DNA of 64,000 bases from Marinomonas rhodophyticola. GTDB taxonomy: Bacteria; Pseudomonadota; Gammaproteobacteria; Pseudomonadales; Marinomonadaceae. Position numbers and translations under genes: made by a program. The stretch is taken from positions 496,001 to 560,000 of the forward strand of contig NZ_JAPEUL010000004.1 of assembly GCF_026113935.1 (NCBI RefSeq). Reading direction: 5' to 3'. This document shows, in pieces, positions 39,434-49,524 of this stretch; the stretch's first letter is position 1; the number at the start of each line of letters is the position of its first letter. Below the pieces are notes generated by a model. That model was not told the origin of the DNA. It made no database searches and was given only the letters and a program-made list of their open reading frames with translations.

Positions 39434-41721
39434 ATGTCTGACTCTGGTCGTTCAGAACAGAACTCTTCGTCACCTTTAGAAAATGATTCTTATGAAGAAA
39501 ATGACGTCATAAACGAGTCCGGCGAGGGAAGAGCAGAAACATTAAGTGGCGAGGATGCCAAATCAAGTGAGCGTATATGGAATACCCACGATGCCACTCT
39601 GGAGTACCCTAATCCGCTTTTAGACTGCTTAGTGTTATTAAGTAAATACTTTCATAATCCGTACACTGCTGATGGTATTGCTGCGGGCTTACCCCTGACT
39701 GACAATGACATGACACCGGCACTGTTTCAGCGTGCGGCTCAGCGTATTGGTATCAGCTCACGCTTTGTTAAACGGCCTTTAAAGAAAATTCCGGATATGG
39801 TGTTACCTGCTGTGCTTTTGTTGAAAGATAAGCAGGCCTGCATATTACTTGAGGTCGATAAGACACAAGGGATGGCGAAAGTATTGCGACCAGAATCAGG
39901 TGAAGGAGAAATTACTTTGCCTTTTCAGACGCTTGAGGAATCGTCTACTGGGTACTGCTTTTTTGTTCGTCCTCTTTATCAGTTTGATAAACGTTCCGAA
40001 AAAAGTGATGAAGCCGAACATAAAAAAGGGCATTGGTTTTGGGGTACAATTGCAGGGTCTTGGCGAATATACCGAGATGTATTCATTGCGTCATTACTGA
40101 TTAATATTTTTGCGGTTGCGAGTCCGTTGTTTGTTATGAACGTGTATGACCGAGTGGTGCCAAATAATGCGTTTGACACACTTTGGGTCCTAGCAATCGG
40201 TGCCGCTGTCGTCTATTTATTCGACTTTCTATTGCGTACATTGCGAGCTTATTTTATTGATATAGCAGGAAAAAAATCCGATATCTTGATTTCTGCGGCC
40301 ATTTTTTCAAAGGTCAATAATATTACCATGGCGTCTAGACCAAAGTCTGTCGGGGCGTTCGCGAAAAATCTGCAGGAATTTGAGAGCATTCGAGATTTTA
40401 TTACTTCGGCTTCCATTACCACACTCGTTGACATCCCTTTTATGTTTTTGATCATCGGGGTGATTTGGTTGATTGGTGGCCCTGTAGGCTACATTCCTAT
40501 CATCACCATTTTTTTGATACTGCTTTATAGCGTGATTATTCAGATACCATTACGTCGTTCTATTGAAGAAAGTCAAAAAACCGCCTCGCAAAAAAACGCG
40601 GTGTTGATTGAAAGTCTCTATAACGCAGAAAGTGTGAAACTGAATAACGCAGAAGGCGTATTGCAGAAACAGTGGGAAAATGCCGTAGGTAATATCGCGG
40701 ATTGGGGGTGAAAACACGACAGTTATCACAATCCTCTTCTTCTTTTGCGATGGTGGCTCAGCAATTAACGACGGTGATTATTGTTATCGTCGGCGTTTAC
40801 CAAATATCGGAAGGCCTAATGAGTATGGGGGCTTTGGTGGCCGCCGTGATGCTAACGGGTCGAGCACTTGGTCCTATGGGGCAAGTGGCGACTCTAGCGA
40901 CTCGTTACAACCAAGCCAAGTCGGCTTTTACGTCTTTGAATGAAATCATGTCTTCTCCGGTAGAAAAACCAGACAATGTGAAGTTTGTTCATCGTCCAGT
41001 ATTTAAGGGCGAGTTCCAGTTTGAAGCGGTGAGTTTTGCGTATCCAGAGCAAGAGCAAGCCGCAGTAAGCGCTATTAATATTAATATTAAGCAAGGTGAA
41101 AAAGTCGCGATTATCGGTCGTATTGGTTCGGGTAAATCGACGCTTGGTAAGTTAATGACAGGGCTTTACACCCCAGATAGTGGTGCAATAAGAATCGATG
41201 GTGTGGATTTACGACAGGTGAATCCCACTGATTTACGTCGCAACATTGGTGCCGTTTCTCAAGATGTCAATTTGTTCTATGGATCCATTAAAGACAATAT
41301 TGTGATGGGTGTTCCCTATATGGATGACAGTGCCATTATCCGTGCTGCAGATTTATCTGGTGTGTCAGAGTTTGCCAATCGTAAACCAAGTGGCTTAGAC
41401 AGTATCGTTGGCGAACGGGGCATGTCCTTGTCCGGTGGTCAACGTCAAAGTATTGCGATTGCAAGAGCTTTATTATTTGATCCGCCGATCCTTATCTTAG
41501 ATGAGCCAACCGCTTCCATGGACAATACGACGGAGTCTAGGATGAAGCGACGTTTAATGGAGGGAGTAAAAGATAAGACACTTATCTTAATCACACACAA
41601 GGCCTCTATGCTAGACATGGTTGATCGTATTATCGTAATGGATAATGGTCGCTTAATTGCTGATGGTCCAAAAGCACAAGTGCATGAAGCGCTTCGTCAA
41701 GGCAAGTTGAAGGTCAGTTAA
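39434..41721 (+). CDS. lapB: LapB-type ABC ATPase/permease of an adhesin type I secretion system (frameshifted)
   Basis: Inner-membrane exporter that energises secretion of a LapA-like adhesin. After an acidic N-terminal tail comes a C39-like domain (LLDCLVLLSKYF) without the catalytic Gln and His, then membrane segments (IASLLINIFAVASPLFVMNVYDRVVPN), and an ATPase with Walker A GRIGSGKST, signature LSGGQRQSIAIARAL and Walker B ILILDEPTASMD. The frame is broken in a G-run at 40704-40708: one more G restores ADWGVKTRQL and about 762 residues. lapC starts in the stop codon. Pseudomonas LapB matches along its whole length. Confidence 0.93.
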
Positions 41722-43054
41722 TGATGAGTAGTAAAAAGTCGATATCCCAACAGGACTTAGAGTATTTGACGGATCGTAATGCCGCCCTGATGTTGAAAGC
41801 CCCAAGGGGGGAGAATCATTCTTTGGGTAATCTTTATTTTCGTCACAGTGGCGTTAATTTGGGACTCACTATACTTCGTTGGATGAAGTAACCGTCGGAG
41901 AGGGTAAGGTGATTCCGTCTAGCCAAGTCCAGCAGATTCAAAACCTTGAAGGGGGCATTTTAAAAGAAATAAACGCACAGGTTGGTCAAGTCGTCGATAG
42001 TGGTCAAATTTTAATGACGATTGAAAACACCGAAGCCTTATCTTCTTTACGAGAGCAACAGGCAGAGTTTGTTAATTTACAAGCTCGTGCGATCCGTCTG
42101 CAAGCCGAATCCTATGGTCTCGAACCTGTGTTTGATGCCAATTTTCGCCAAGATTCGCCTTCAGTTGTGCAACGAGAATTGGATTTATATCGTAACCGCT
42201 TGGACTCGTTGCGTACTAACCAAGTGAGCTTTCAGCAACAAATAGAGCAAAAGAAACAAGAAATTGTTGAGCTTCAGGCAAAGCTGGAGAATTTGAAGCA
42301 GAGTTATGCCTTTTCAAAAGAAGAATTGACCTTGACGCGCCCCGCGTTTGAGCAGGGCGCTGTGTCTCGGGTAGAGCTATTGCAACTTGAGCGACAAGTG
42401 AATCAGCTTAAAGGTGACTTAGATGCTACCCAGTTAGCTATTCCACGGGCCAATTCAGCGTTAAAAGAAGCACAAAGTAAGCTACAAGAAAGTGAGGCAA
42501 CATTTCGTGCTGATGCCCAAGAAGAGCTGACTAGTGTACGTAGTAAGTTAGATCAGTTAAGAGAAGCCAGTGTGTCACTCGAAGATAAAGTCTCAAGAAC
42601 ACAGGTGCGTTCGCCCGTAAAAGGTATCGTGAAGCAGCTGCAGATTAATACGGTCGGTGGTGTCATTAAGCCAGGTATGAATTTAATGGAAATCGTACCA
42701 ATAGAGGATTCTCTATTAATTGAAGCGAAAGTACGTCCAGAAAACATTGGTTTTATACAGCCAGGCTTTAATGCGATAGTGAAGCTGTCTGCTTACGATT
42801 TTGCTATTTTTGGTGGTTTGCCAGGTGTAGTGGAAAATATCAGTGCAGATACCATTTTGGATGAAGAAGGCAACAGCTTTTATTTGGTGCGAGTAAAAAC
42901 AGATAAAAATCATTTAGGCACAGAGGTATCACCATTACCTATTATTCCGGGTATGCAGGCAACAGTTGACATTATCACTGGGAAGAAAACCTTATTGGAT
43001 TATTTGCTGAAACCTATCTTGAAAGCAAAGCAAAATGCACTTCGTGAGCGCTAA
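41721..43054 (+). CDS. lapC: LapC-type HlyD membrane-fusion protein (two frameshifts)
   Basis: Periplasmic adaptor linking LapB to the outer-membrane pore. It begins at the ATG overlapping the lapB stop (TAATG). Removing one G in the run 41806-41811 gives the membrane segment RIILWVIFIFVTVALIW, and removing one T at 41875-41876 gives DSLYSLDEVTVGEGKVIPS. The rest is a lipoyl-like NLEGGILKEI, a long coiled coil (residues about 110-270) and the HlyD C-terminal part. Reconstructed length is about 443 residues. The gene for the TolC-like pore (lapE) is not in the window. Confidence 0.9.
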
Positions 43055-43160
43055 TTACAAAAATTTCTTTAGGCAAGGCAACTGGTTAACAAATGTTAAC
43101 AATCCATTCTTATTTGCTGGTTAGAATAATAAAATTGCACTTGATGGGACGAGGCTTATT

Positions 43161-43797
43161 TTGAAAATTTTGTGTTGGAATACAGACGAAGCCGTATGGA
43201 AACATTGGTGTCAGGTTGTAACTGCTGATACACAATTAGTTCGAGTTGAAAACCGAACTGAAGTATATGATTTGCTAACACAAGCATCCTCGGATTTTCG
43301 TTATTGTTTTGTTTACTTGGAAGATCAAACATTTTCGCAGCAGGTCGAAGATGTCGTTGCGTTACGATCAGCTTTTCCCAAACAAAAAGTCATAGTGTTT
43401 CCTAATCAAGCAAGTCAATCTGCGGCTTTGAGATTGTTCTCAGTCGGTGTGAGCGGTCAGTGCGCTCCTTACATAGGGAAAGAACAATTGTCTTTGGTGT
43501 TGTCAGTTGTGGGACTCCGGTGAAATTTGGGGGGGCAAAGCGTTCATTCAGCAACTTATTATGCAATCAGCCGCAACAGCCACCTCTTATGACCGTGAAT
43601 TAGAAGACTTGTCTGAACGCGAATTGGATGTTGCTCAGTTTATTGCAAAGGGCTTATCGAATAAACAAATTGCCCTTGAAATGAACATAACAGAGCGAAC
43701 GGTAAAAGCGCACTTGACGTCTATTTTCAAAAAAACCAACACCAAAGATAGATTGGCATTAGCGTTATTAGCACAGGCTCGTCATTCCGTGCTGTAA
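43161..43797 (+). CDS. LuxR-family regulator of the lap cluster (frameshifted)
   Basis: The N-terminal part (about 115 residues) resembles a receiver fold but lacks clear phosphoacceptor motifs. The C-terminus is a LuxR helix-turn-helix: LSERELDVAQFIAKGLSNKQIALEMNITERTVKAHLTSIF. The frame breaks at 43510-43513: GTGGGACTCC should read GTGGACTCC, restoring VVDSGEIWGG and about 211 residues. The start is TTG at 43161. Its place after lapC suggests it regulates biofilm genes. Similar regulators occur at lap loci of related bacteria, but the target is unknown. Confidence 0.8.
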
Positions 43798-43870
43798 TTT
43801 AGATCTGGTTTAATCTTTTTGCCCATTTTTGGGTCGCTGTTAATCTTTGAGTGCTTCGCATACCCCGCAT

Positions 43871-43896
43871 AAGGCCCTGATATAGGGTCTTTTTTG
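43871..43896 (+). terminator. Intrinsic terminator after the LuxR gene
   Basis: AAGGCCCT (43871-43878) pairs with AGGGTCTT (43884-43891) with one G-U pair, followed by six T. Confidence 0.8.
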
Positions 43897-43927
43897 TTTT
43901 ATTGGGTGAGTGAAGCGTGTTTCTAAA

Positions 43928-43944
43928 TGGCGCATATCTTGCAT
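43928..43944 (+). promoter_or_regulatory. Sigma-54 promoter for nasT-nasS
   Basis: TGGCGCATATCTTGCAT matches the -24/-12 consensus (TGGCAC-N5-TTGC), with exactly ten bases between GG and GC. It lies about 95 bases before nasT, between the lap terminator and the gene. Nitrogen control through NtrC would be expected. Confidence 0.75.
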
Positions 43945-44036
43945 CCTATTTGGGCATAACTTTTCGAGACCATTGTGTAACGACAAGACCTATGATGTCG
44001 TGAAAAGGTTTCTTTACGCTTTGAAGAGAATGCCTC

Positions 44037-44642
44037 ATGCCTTCACCCCCAAAAAAAGAGCTTACCGTGATGCTGGTTGACAATGAGCCAGCGCGTGCTG
44101 CTATTGTAGAGCAAGCCATGATTGATAGTGGTTATCGTGTTATCAGGCGATTGGAAAATGCGAAGCATTTAACCGAGGCCGTAACGGAATTCCAACCTGA
44201 TATGGTCATTATTGATATTGAATCTCCAGACCGCGATATGTTGGAAAATATGTCTCGGCTTACCAAAGATAACCCTCGTCCCATTGTGATGTTTGCTGAA
44301 GAAGACGACTCAAGGCATGTGGAAGCCGCGATTCGTGCGGGAGTCAGTGCTTATGTAGTAGATGGTGTGAACAGTGGTAGCGTAAAAGCTTTATTGCAAG
44401 TTGCCATTGCGCGATTCCGCGAATTTCAGGCGTTAAGGTCTGAATTGGAATCGGTCAAAAGCCAGCTCGAAGATCGTAAGTTGATTGAGAAAGCAAAAGG
44501 ATTAATCATGAAACATCAGCAATGTGATGAGCCTGCCGCCTATAAGGCACTCCGAAAACTTGCGATGGATCGTAGCCAGCGAATGACCGATGTCGCACGC
44601 AATATCATATCGGTAATGGAATTGATGGGAGGTTCAAAATGA
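44037..44642 (+). CDS. nasT: Nitrate-responsive ANTAR antiterminator NasT
   Basis: RNA-binding regulator that prevents transcription termination in the nas leader. The N-terminal receiver-like domain (VMLVDNEPARAAIVE, MVIIDIESPDRD) is followed by a coiled linker and the C-terminal ANTAR domain, IEKAKGLIMKHQQCDEPAAYKALRKLAM. The 201 residues are typical. NasS holds it inactive until nitrate or nitrite is present (known from Azotobacter and Paracoccus). Its start overlaps no other gene, and its stop overlaps the nasS start by four bases, which favours coupled synthesis of the pair. Confidence 0.95.
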   Translation: MPSPPKKELTVMLVDNEPARAAIVEQAMIDSGYRVIRRLENAKHLTEAVTEFQPDMVIIDIESPDRDMLENMSRLTKDNPRPIVMFAEEDDSRHVEAAIRAGVSAYVVDGVNSGSVKALLQVAIARFREFQALRSELESVKSQLEDRKLIEKAKGLIMKHQQCDEPAAYKALRKLAMDRSQRMTDVARNIISVMELMGGSK

Positions 44643-45830
44643 GTCACGTGGAGACTAATATCATTCAAAACGCAGCGCCTGTGCGCATTGGTTTTATTCC
44701 ATTAATTGATTGTGCGCCTTTTGTTATCGCCCATGAAAAAGGTTTCTTTCTGGATGAAGGTGTGAACGTTGAGTTATCGAAAGAAGCATCTTGGGCCAGT
44801 ATTCGTGACAAGGTCGCTTTTAATTTATTAGATGGGGACTCATATGTTGGCGTCCATGCCGATTGCGGCTAGTTTGGGTGTTGGCAGTATAAAAGCAGCC
44901 ATGCAGACAAGTTTTACAGTCAGTCATAATGGTAATGGCATCACCATTGGCAATGCTTTATATGAACAATTACAGAGTGTTGCAAACTCGTCTATAGACA
45001 TCCGTACAGGCGTGGCTTTAAAAAGGTTGATCGACAGTCGTTCTCCTGAACTGGCGCCACTGCGTTTTGCTATTGTGTATCCTTATTCGTCTCACAATTA
45101 TCAATTACGGGATTGGTTGAGTCGGGCCGGCATCGACTCTGATAAAGACGTTCAAATTATTGTGGTTCCTCCTGTAAAAATGCTCGACAGTTTAAAACTA
45201 GGGGGAATTGATGGGTATTGTGTTGGAGAGCCATGGAACAGTTTGGCGGTTGAACAGGGCGTAGGCCATATGCTGGTGACAGGTTATGAAATATGGGGTA
45301 GTACACCTGAAAAAGTATTTGGCGTGAACTCGTCTTGGGCGGAGCAAAATCAAGCAACCTACCTTGCTATCATTCGTGCATTAGAAAAAGCCTGCTTGTG
45401 GGTGGATGAAGCGAACAACCAGTCTGAACTGTTAAACATATTAAGTCATCCGGATTACCTTAATTGTACGGTTGAGCAATTAGTCTATGGCTTTAGTGCC
45501 ATTAAGCCCAAAGGCCAGTTTGATTGGCCGATGAAAGCCTATCAGCGTTTTTCTGGCCCTAATATTAACAAGCCCTTACCAAGTTACGCCCTGTGGATTA
45601 TGGGGCAAATGCATCGCTGGCAGCAATTAGGTGATATTAAGTCACTGAATGATGTGGCGGAGCAAGTATATCGTCAGGACCTTTATTACCAAGCTTTGGG
45701 GCTGCCTCAAGAAAAAGGCAATACAGATTGGCATCTGTCTATTGAAGATGAGTCTACTTGGCTGGATTCTGTCGCGTCGGGAAAGATTCGTTTGCATCCA
45801 GATGGGATTTTAAGTGGATTTGACAAGTAG
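44639..45830 (+). CDS. nasS: Nitrate/nitrite sensor NasS, NrtA-like (frameshifted)
   Basis: Cytoplasmic relative of the nitrate-binding protein, without a signal peptide; it binds NasT and releases it when nitrate is present. The protein shows RIGFIPLIDCAPFVIAHEKGFF, the nitrate-pocket phrase [24 protein letters not shown] and the C-terminal ALWIMGQMHRW. The frame breaks at 44838 (extra A in GGGACTCATATG); correcting it gives [12 protein letters not shown] and about 396 residues. The nasT-nasS order is followed by the nasF leader. Confidence 0.92.
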
Positions 45831-45971
45831 TTTGAGTAAAGTGTTACGTGTCTTCTTTTAGTGCACTCTGCATGATGATTGGGCGAGTAGATGCGTTTTA
45901 TATACAGAGTTATTTCATTTAGAGGCTAGGAATTAAGTTAAAAAACTTGTAAATCATAAGGTTAGTTTTAT

Positions 45972-45987
45972 TGGCACAGTGTGTGCT
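45972..45987 (+). promoter_or_regulatory. Sigma-54 promoter for the nas structural operon
   Basis: TGGCACAGTGTGTGCT matches TGGCAC-N5-TTGCT with ten bases between GG (45973-45974) and GC (45985-45986). Transcription would begin around 45998, just upstream of the leader hairpins. Confidence 0.8.
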
Positions 45988-46030
45988 GTATAAAATACAT
46001 GGAAACATAGAGTTTTTAAAAAACTGGTGA

Positions 46031-46084
46031 AATTGGCAACGTTGGTTAATTGTCACCCACATTATTGATTATCCAATGTTGGAT
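46031..46084 (+). ncRNA. ANTAR-type antiterminator RNA (two hexaloop hairpins)
   Basis: The first hairpin (46031-46051) has loop AACGTT over AATT-GGC with G-U pairs and a bulge. The second (46071-46084) has loop AATGTT closed by ATCC/GGAT. Both loops carry A at position 1 and G at position 4, the hallmark of ANTAR target RNAs. They lie 14 bases before an intrinsic terminator, and nasT encodes the matching protein. Confidence 0.75.
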
Positions 46085-46098
46085 TTTCTTTGAATGGC

Positions 46099-46146
46099 AA
46101 AGGCGCCTGTGAACACACTTTTTGTGATTCGCATGCGCCTTTTTTG
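46099..46146 (+). terminator. Leader terminator before nasF (attenuator)
   Basis: AAAGGCGC at 46099-46106 pairs with GCGCCTTT at 46135-46142, extended inward by imperfect pairs (TGTGAACACA/TGTGATTCGCA), and followed by a T-run. Its position in the leader upstream of nasF, rather than after a gene, indicates attenuation. Confidence 0.85.
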
Positions 46147-46183
46147 TTTTTGTACTTTTTAATCCCTTAAGCGGAGCGCGTTT

Positions 46184-47594
46184 ATGAACCTAAGATTTTT
46201 GAAAACGGTAATTCCTTTGCCAACATTCGTCAATGTCACTCAAAAAGTCAGTCTTTCTATGTTGGTGGGTCTCTGCACTGTTGTCAGGAGTGGCTCATGC
46301 TGAACTAGGTTACGCAGAAAAAGAAGAGGCTCAAATTTGGTTTTATTAAATTGACGGACATGGCGCCATTGGCCATTGCCTATGAGAAAGGCTATTTCGA
46401 AGACGAAGGCTTGTACGTCACCTTAGAAGCACAAGCAAACTGGAAAGTTTTACTGGATCGAGTGATTGACGGTCAGCTAGACGGCGCACATATGTTAGCG
46501 GGTCAGCCACTTGGTGCGACCATCGGATACGGCACGAAAGCTCACATTGTGACGGCTTTCAGTATGGATTTGAATGGTAACGGTATTACGGTATCAAATG
46601 AGGTATGGGATGAGATGAAAAAAACATCCCTAACGGCCCCGATGGCAAGCCTGTTCATCCAATCAGCGCGAGTGCCTTGAAACCTGTGATTGATGGTTAT
46701 AAAGCTCAAGGCAAGCCATTCAAAATGGGCATGGTATTCCCTGTGTCTACTCATAATTACGAATTGCGTTATTGGCTTGCTGCTGGTGGCATTCATCCTG
46801 GCTATTACGCACCAGCGCGAGGGGATACCAGTGGTCAAATTAATGCTGATGCTTTGTTGTCGGTGACACCGCCACCACAGATGCCTGCCACCATGGAAGC
46901 GGGAACCATTTCGGGGTACTGCGTTGGCGAACCTTGGAACCAACAAGCTGTGTTTAAAGGGATTGGTGTGCCTGTCATTACGGATTATGAAATCTGGAAA
47001 AATAACCCTGAGAAAGTATTTGGCGTGAGTAGTGATTGGGCTGAAAAATACCCTAATACTCATATCCGTGTCGTAAAAGCCATGATTCGTGCCGCGAAAT
47101 GGTTAGATGAAAACAACAACGCCAATCGTCCTGAAGCGGTAAAAATACTCTCACGCAGTCAGTATGTTGGCGCGGATTATGATGTCATTGCCAACAGTAT
47201 GACGGGAACATTTGAGTACGAGAAAGGCGACAAACGCGAGATACCTGATTTCAACGTTTTCTTCCGACATCACGCAACGTACCCCTATTACAGCGATGCG
47301 ATTTGGTATCTCACGCAAATGCGTCGTTGGGGGCAAATTGCCGAACCAAAATCTGATGAGTGGTTTATGAAAACGGCGAAAGAGGTTTATCGCCCAGACA
47401 TTTATGCACAAGCCGCCAAAGCTTTGATTGAGGATGGAGTGATGATGGCCTCTGAATTTCCTGATTTTGATAAAGAAGATGGATTCAAGCCACCACAAAG
47501 TGACTTTATTGATGGCGTGACGTATGACGGCAAACACCCTAATGATTATTTGAAAAGCTTCAAAATCGGCTTAAAAGGCGACGACCAAATCTAA
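46184..47594 (+). CDS. nasF: Periplasmic nitrate-binding protein NasF/NrtA (three frameshifts)
   Basis: Substrate-binding component of the nitrate ABC importer. After a signal peptide that ends SGVAHA it shows [70 protein letters not shown] and [11 protein letters not shown]. Corrections are one base removed near 46280 and one near 46328 and one A added to the run 46618-46624; the last restores [15 protein letters not shown]. The reconstructed protein is about 469 residues. nasE follows 76 bases later, after a stable hairpin. Confidence 0.92.
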
Positions 47595-47606
47595 ACCCAA
47601 TAGGGT

Positions 47607-47632
47607 AAAGCGGCCGCAGATGTGGTCGCTTT
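47607..47632 (+). other. Stable hairpin between nasF and nasE
   Basis: AAAGCGGCC (47607-47615) pairs with GGTCGCTTT (47624-47632), with one G-U. The T-run is weak, so it may act as a processing or stability element, or a leaky terminator that keeps the binding protein in excess over the permease. Confidence 0.55.
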
Positions 47633-47670
47633 ATTCGTATGGGTCTTGAGTTAAATGGAGTGAGAAACAG

Positions 47671-48642
47671 ATGATGATATCCAGCGTAACTATGGCTTCT
47701 TTAAAGGACAAAATCAGCGCCTTTTCCTTGAAAGGAATCTTGCTGCCGGTCTTTGGCATTCTAGTGTTCATCTTATTGTGGCAGGTGGGAGCGAGTCGTG
47801 TTCATACTTCTTTAGGGGAATTTCCTGGCCCTGTCGTGGTATATGAACAATGGAATAGTCTCGTCGCTGAGCATCAGAGAGAGCGTGTAAAAGAAGAAAA
47901 ATTTTATGAGCGCCAAGAAGAGCGTATCGCCGAGCGCCAAGCCAAAGACCCAAGCTACGTGGGTACTTTGAGAGATTATACCGGCAAGCCTACTTTTTTC
48001 GATCAGATATTTACTAGTCTATATACCGTATTAGCAGGTTTTGGTTTAGCGAGTCTGATTGCGATTCCGTTAGGCATTTTAATCGGCCTTAATCGCGCCG
48101 TTTATAGTGCATTAAATCCAGTGATTCAAGTATTTAAGCCGGTTTCTCCATTGGCTTGGTTGCCCTTAGTTACCATGGTGGTGAGTGCCAGTTATGTGTC
48201 TGATGATCCCATGTTTTCTAAGTCGTTTTTAACTTCTATGTTTACTGTCACCTTGTGTTGTATGTGGCCGACCTTGATTAACACGGCAGTGGGTGTGGCA
48301 GCTGTGGAAAAAGATCTGCTGAATGTGTCAAAAGTATTGCGTTTGGGCTGGATGACACATGTGATGAAAATCGTCATTCCGTCGGCTATTCCTCTGATGT
48401 TTACCGGTCTGCGCTTGTCGCTTGGCATTGCTTGGATGGTGTTGATCGCAGCGGAAATGTTGGCGCAAAACCCGAGTACCGGGAAGTTTGTCTGGGATGA
48501 ATTTCAAAACGGTAGTTCGAACTCATTGGGTCGAATCATGGTGGCAGTATTGATGATTGGCTTCATCGGCTATTTGCTAGACAGAGTCATGTTGACGATT
48601 CAGCGTTTTGTTTCTTGGGATAAAACTCAGATATTGCGTTAA
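47671..48642 (+). CDS. nasE: Nitrate ABC transporter permease NasE/NrtB
   Basis: Inner-membrane permease of the nitrate importer; 323 residues. The N-terminal membrane segment (ILLPVFGILVFILLWQVGA) is followed by a long charged segment (ERVKEEKFYERQEERIAERQ), common in proteobacterial NrtB, then membrane segments including LAGFGLASLIAIPLGILIG and the EAA-like loop with SAIPLMFTGLRLSLGIAWM. The start is ATG at 47671, with alternatives at 47674 and 47692. nasD follows 35 bases later. Confidence 0.93.
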   Translation: MMISSVTMASLKDKISAFSLKGILLPVFGILVFILLWQVGASRVHTSLGEFPGPVVVYEQWNSLVAEHQRERVKEEKFYERQEERIAERQAKDPSYVGTLRDYTGKPTFFDQIFTSLYTVLAGFGLASLIAIPLGILIGLNRAVYSALNPVIQVFKPVSPLAWLPLVTMVVSASYVSDDPMFSKSFLTSMFTVTLCCMWPTLINTAVGVAAVEKDLLNVSKVLRLGWMTHVMKIVIPSAIPLMFTGLRLSLGIAWMVLIAAEMLAQNPSTGKFVWDEFQNGSSNSLGRIMVAVLMIGFIGYLLDRVMLTIQRFVSWDKTQILR

Positions 48643-48676
48643 GTAGATTTTTATTAGAAACAGATTGGAGAGAAAC

Positions 48677-49524
48677 ATGGCAACACATTTAGATATTAGT
48701 CACATTTCGATTGAGTTCCCTACGCCAAAAGGGCCGTTTAAAGCGCTGGATAATGTCAGTTTAAAAATCGAGAAAGGCGAGTTTGTCTCTCTGATCGGGC
48801 ATTCAGGTTGTGGTAAATCGACGGTTCTTAATATAGTCGCTGGATTATACGATGTGACGGAAGGTGGAATTTTACTGGATGGCCGAGAGGTAAAAGGACC
48901 GGGCCTGAGCGCGCGGTGGTATTTCAAAATCATTCATTGTTGCCCTGGTTAACCTCTTACCAAAATGTGGAATTAGCGGTAAAGCAAGTATTTCGTAAAA
49001 CAAAATCAAAGAAAGAAATGCATGACTGGATTATGCATAACCTCGAATTGGTGCATATGACTCACGCAGCGGACAAACGACCAGATGAAATTTCAGGTGG
49101 TATGAAGCAGCGGGTGGGGATTGCCCGAGCCTTGGCGATGGAGCCTAGTGTTTTACTGATGGATGAACCTTTCGGCGCATTGGATGCTTTGACTCGGGCA
49201 CACCTCCAAGATTCGTTGATGGAGATTCAAAAAGACTTAAATAATACCGTGATTATGATTACTCACGATGTAGACGAAGCTGTGCTGCTATCGGATCGTA
49301 TTGTGATGATGACCAATGGCCCAGCGGCAACTGTAGGTGAAATTCTTCATGTTGACCTTGAACGTCCCCGTGATCGATTGGCCTTGGCGAATGACCCAAG
49401 ATACGTAGATTATCGAACTCAAGTGTTGACCTTTTTGTATGAGAAACAACGCAAAGTAGAGCCGATTCAAGCAGCCGCTAAGAGCAAAAAAATGACCGCT
49501 AATGCCAAGGTTGCCAATGCGTAA
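48677..49524 (+). CDS. nasD: Nitrate ABC transporter ATP-binding protein NasD/NrtD (frameshifted)
   Basis: ATPase of the nitrate importer. Walker A is GHSGCGKST, the signature ISGGMKQRVGIARAL, and Walker B VLLMDEPFGALDA, with a switch His in ITHDVDEA. The frame is broken at 48899-48903, where one more G in CCGGGCCT restores GPGPERAVVFQNHSLLPW. The reconstructed protein is about 282 residues, ending in a Lys/Ala-rich tail. I chose the ATG at 48677, with GGAGAG before it. The nasC start overlaps the end. Confidence 0.93.

Larger units (their letters stand above)
45831..46183 (+). promoter_or_regulatory. nasF leader region: sigma-54 promoter, ANTAR hairpins, terminator
   Basis: No gene is seen in these 353 bases, but the region is densely regulatory; the individual elements are listed separately. 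A TGCACT half-site at about 45861 could be part of an NtrC site but is too weak to call. Confidence 0.8.

Noticed and set aside
39600-39960. Active C39 peptidase domain at the N-terminus of LapB
   Set aside because: A Cys is present in LLDCLVLL but the upstream Gln and the catalytic His are absent, so it is a C39-like, non-proteolytic domain.
45855-45890. NtrC operator upstream of nasF
   Set aside because: Only a TGCACT half-site is visible; the second half does not match well enough to call.
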